From the NCBI GenBank assembly GCA_002311925.1, contig DCAK01000118.1:403-7240 (forward strand): a stretch of DNA of 6,838 nt, read 5' to 3'. The first letter of the stretch is position 1. The number at the start of each line of letters is the position of its first letter. A model generated the notes under the pieces. The model was not told where the DNA came from. It made no database searches and saw only the letters and a program-made list of their open reading frames with translations. Shown here one piece after another: positions 6,090-6,838 of the stretch. The position numbers were made by a program, and so were the translations under genes. Source of the stretch: Planctomycetes bacterium UBA1135 (GTDB lineage: Bacteria > Planctomycetota > UBA1135).

Positions 6090-6838
6090 GGCGAGGAATC
6101 CTGGGTGAGGGCGAGAAGACTGCCCACCCCGTTGTACAGGACGTGAAGCAGGATGACATGGCGGAGTTTTCCGCTCTGCCATCGCATCCACCCCAACACG
6201 CCCCCAAGAAAGAAAATCGGGAGCCAGGCCACCGGCTCGTGGGCGAGGGTGAAGGCCAGGGTGGTAATCAGGAGGGCGCGCCGCGGACCGAAATCCTTGC
6301 GACTGGTGAGGAATCCCCAGAGCCAACCCCGAAAGAGAACCTCCTCGAGGATTGGAAGAACCAGGACGGCGAGAAGAAAGGAGGGGATGGGAAGGGGCCA
6401 GGGGAGTTCACGAAGGCCGGCCACCACTTCCTGCTGAACGGGGCCCCCGGCCCACCATTCCCCCGCCACCGAGGCGCAATAGGCCATGCTGAAAAATCCG
6501 GGAGCGCTGGCGAGGGCGCAACGGATTCCCCAGGACAAGGGGGCGGGGGGGCCCTCGGCAACCGGCCAGAGCGCCCCACTCCTGAATCCAAACCATGCCC
6601 AGGCCAGGACCGCGCCCAAGGCGATTACCAGAAGGGCCACGGGATGGGCCAGGTTTTCCTCCATCCCCACCGCCGCCATCCAAAAGACGGGGGTACCCAG
6701 CCAGAGGACCGCCGCGACCAGAAAATCCCAGCCCCGGAGCGTCAGGGGAGGAGCGGTTTCCTTGCGGCCGCGGAGATGGGTCAGAAGCAGGACCGAGGTC
6801 CCCACCCCGGTCAAGGCCAACAGAACCGCGAGAATCAA
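6086..6838 (-). CDS. CPBP-family intramembrane metalloprotease (Rce1-like), 5' end at window edge
   Basis: At least 250 residues are visible, read leftward from the right edge. A TTG sits exactly at 6838 and the frame is open there, so the true start may lie outside. It is very hydrophobic, with membrane segments at roughly 2-20, 38-57, 66-84, 108-124, 152-165, 188-199 and 205-218. All three motifs of the CPBP/abortive-infection (Rce1-type) protease superfamily are present: E-E-V-L-F-R at 165-170, F-T-L-A-H at 196-200, and H-V-L-Y-N at 232-236. The paired glutamates and the histidines are the expected catalytic/metal-binding residues, so the enzyme looks intact. Known relatives include CAAX-type proteases and bacteriocin-maturation or immunity proteins; no substrate is visible here and there is no bacteriocin gene nearby. 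It is the upstream partner of the gamma-carbonic anhydrase-like gene through a GTGA overlap. The family is secure, the substrate unknown. Confidence 0.9.
   Translation of the reverse strand: MILAVLLALTGVGTSVLLLTHLRGRKETAPPLTLRGWDFLVAAVLWLGTPVFWMAAVGMEENLAHPVALLVIALGAVLAWAWFGFRSGALWPVAEGPPAPLSWGIRCALASAPGFFSMAYCASVAGEWWAGGPVQQEVVAGLRELPWPLPIPSFLLAVLVLPILEEVLFRGWLWGFLTSRKDFGPRRALLITTLAFTLAHEPVAWLPIFFLGGVLGWMRWQSGKLRHVILLHVLYNGVGSLLALTQDSSP
6099..6102 (-). promoter_or_regulatory. Shine-Dalgarno and GTGA overlap deciding the gamma-CA start
   Basis: On the minus strand AGGA lies nine bases before the GTG at 6089-6087, which shares bases with the CPBP stop codon (TGA at 6088-6086). It supports this GTG over the upstream open frame and over the internal ATGs, and it suggests coupled translation of the pair. 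Confidence 0.5.

Noticed and set aside
6090..6326. N-terminal extension of the gamma-carbonic anhydrase-like protein to 256 residues
   Set aside because: The extra 79 residues lie inside the CPBP gene, look like out-of-frame translation (Pro/Arg/His-rich) and are not part of the family; GTG at 6089 has a Shine-Dalgarno and a GTGA overlap.
6086..6838. The CPBP gene as part of a bacteriocin immunity or abortive-infection system
   Set aside because: There is no small peptide precursor, transporter or toxin-like partner visible; the family name alone is not evidence for it.

Overview
The window is GC-rich bacterial DNA with almost no spare sequence: seven protein-coding genes, 75- and 100-nt gaps between plus-strand genes, and one 1-nt convergent gap. 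I find no RNA gene, mobile element or CRISPR. The best guess for the host is Planctomycetota or a relative. The first three proteins resemble, from memory, the tail of the planctomycete MoxR/VWA-type cell-envelope gene clusters. The C-terminal beta-rich domain of genes 4 and 5 resembles one that recurs in secreted planctomycete proteins. This host assignment is inference, because the window has no rRNA or marker gene.

Region 1 (1-3243, plus strand) is the end of an operon. It holds a DUF4175-like protein cut by the left edge, a predicted exported helical/coiled-coil protein, and a small predicted exported protein with a C-terminal W-G-x-L-P-P-R motif. The genes are packed through NTGA stop/start overlaps, which suggests translational coupling. 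All three look like cell-envelope proteins of unknown function.

Region 2 (3244-5554, plus strand) holds two adjacent paralogues of an uncharacterised family. One has a signal peptide and the other an N-terminal membrane anchor. A strong intrinsic terminator lies between them, so the second probably has its own promoter, although I could not see a clear one.

Region 3 (5556-6838, minus strand) is a two-gene unit read leftward: a CPBP-family intramembrane protease that runs to the right edge, coupled through a GTGA overlap to a gamma-class carbonic anhydrase-like hexapeptide protein. Its end meets gene 5 tail to tail with one base between the stop codons.

The two well-recognised genes are the CPBP protease and the gamma-carbonic anhydrase-like protein. 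The other five have no assigned function, and the two paralogues plus the envelope trio are the most novel content.
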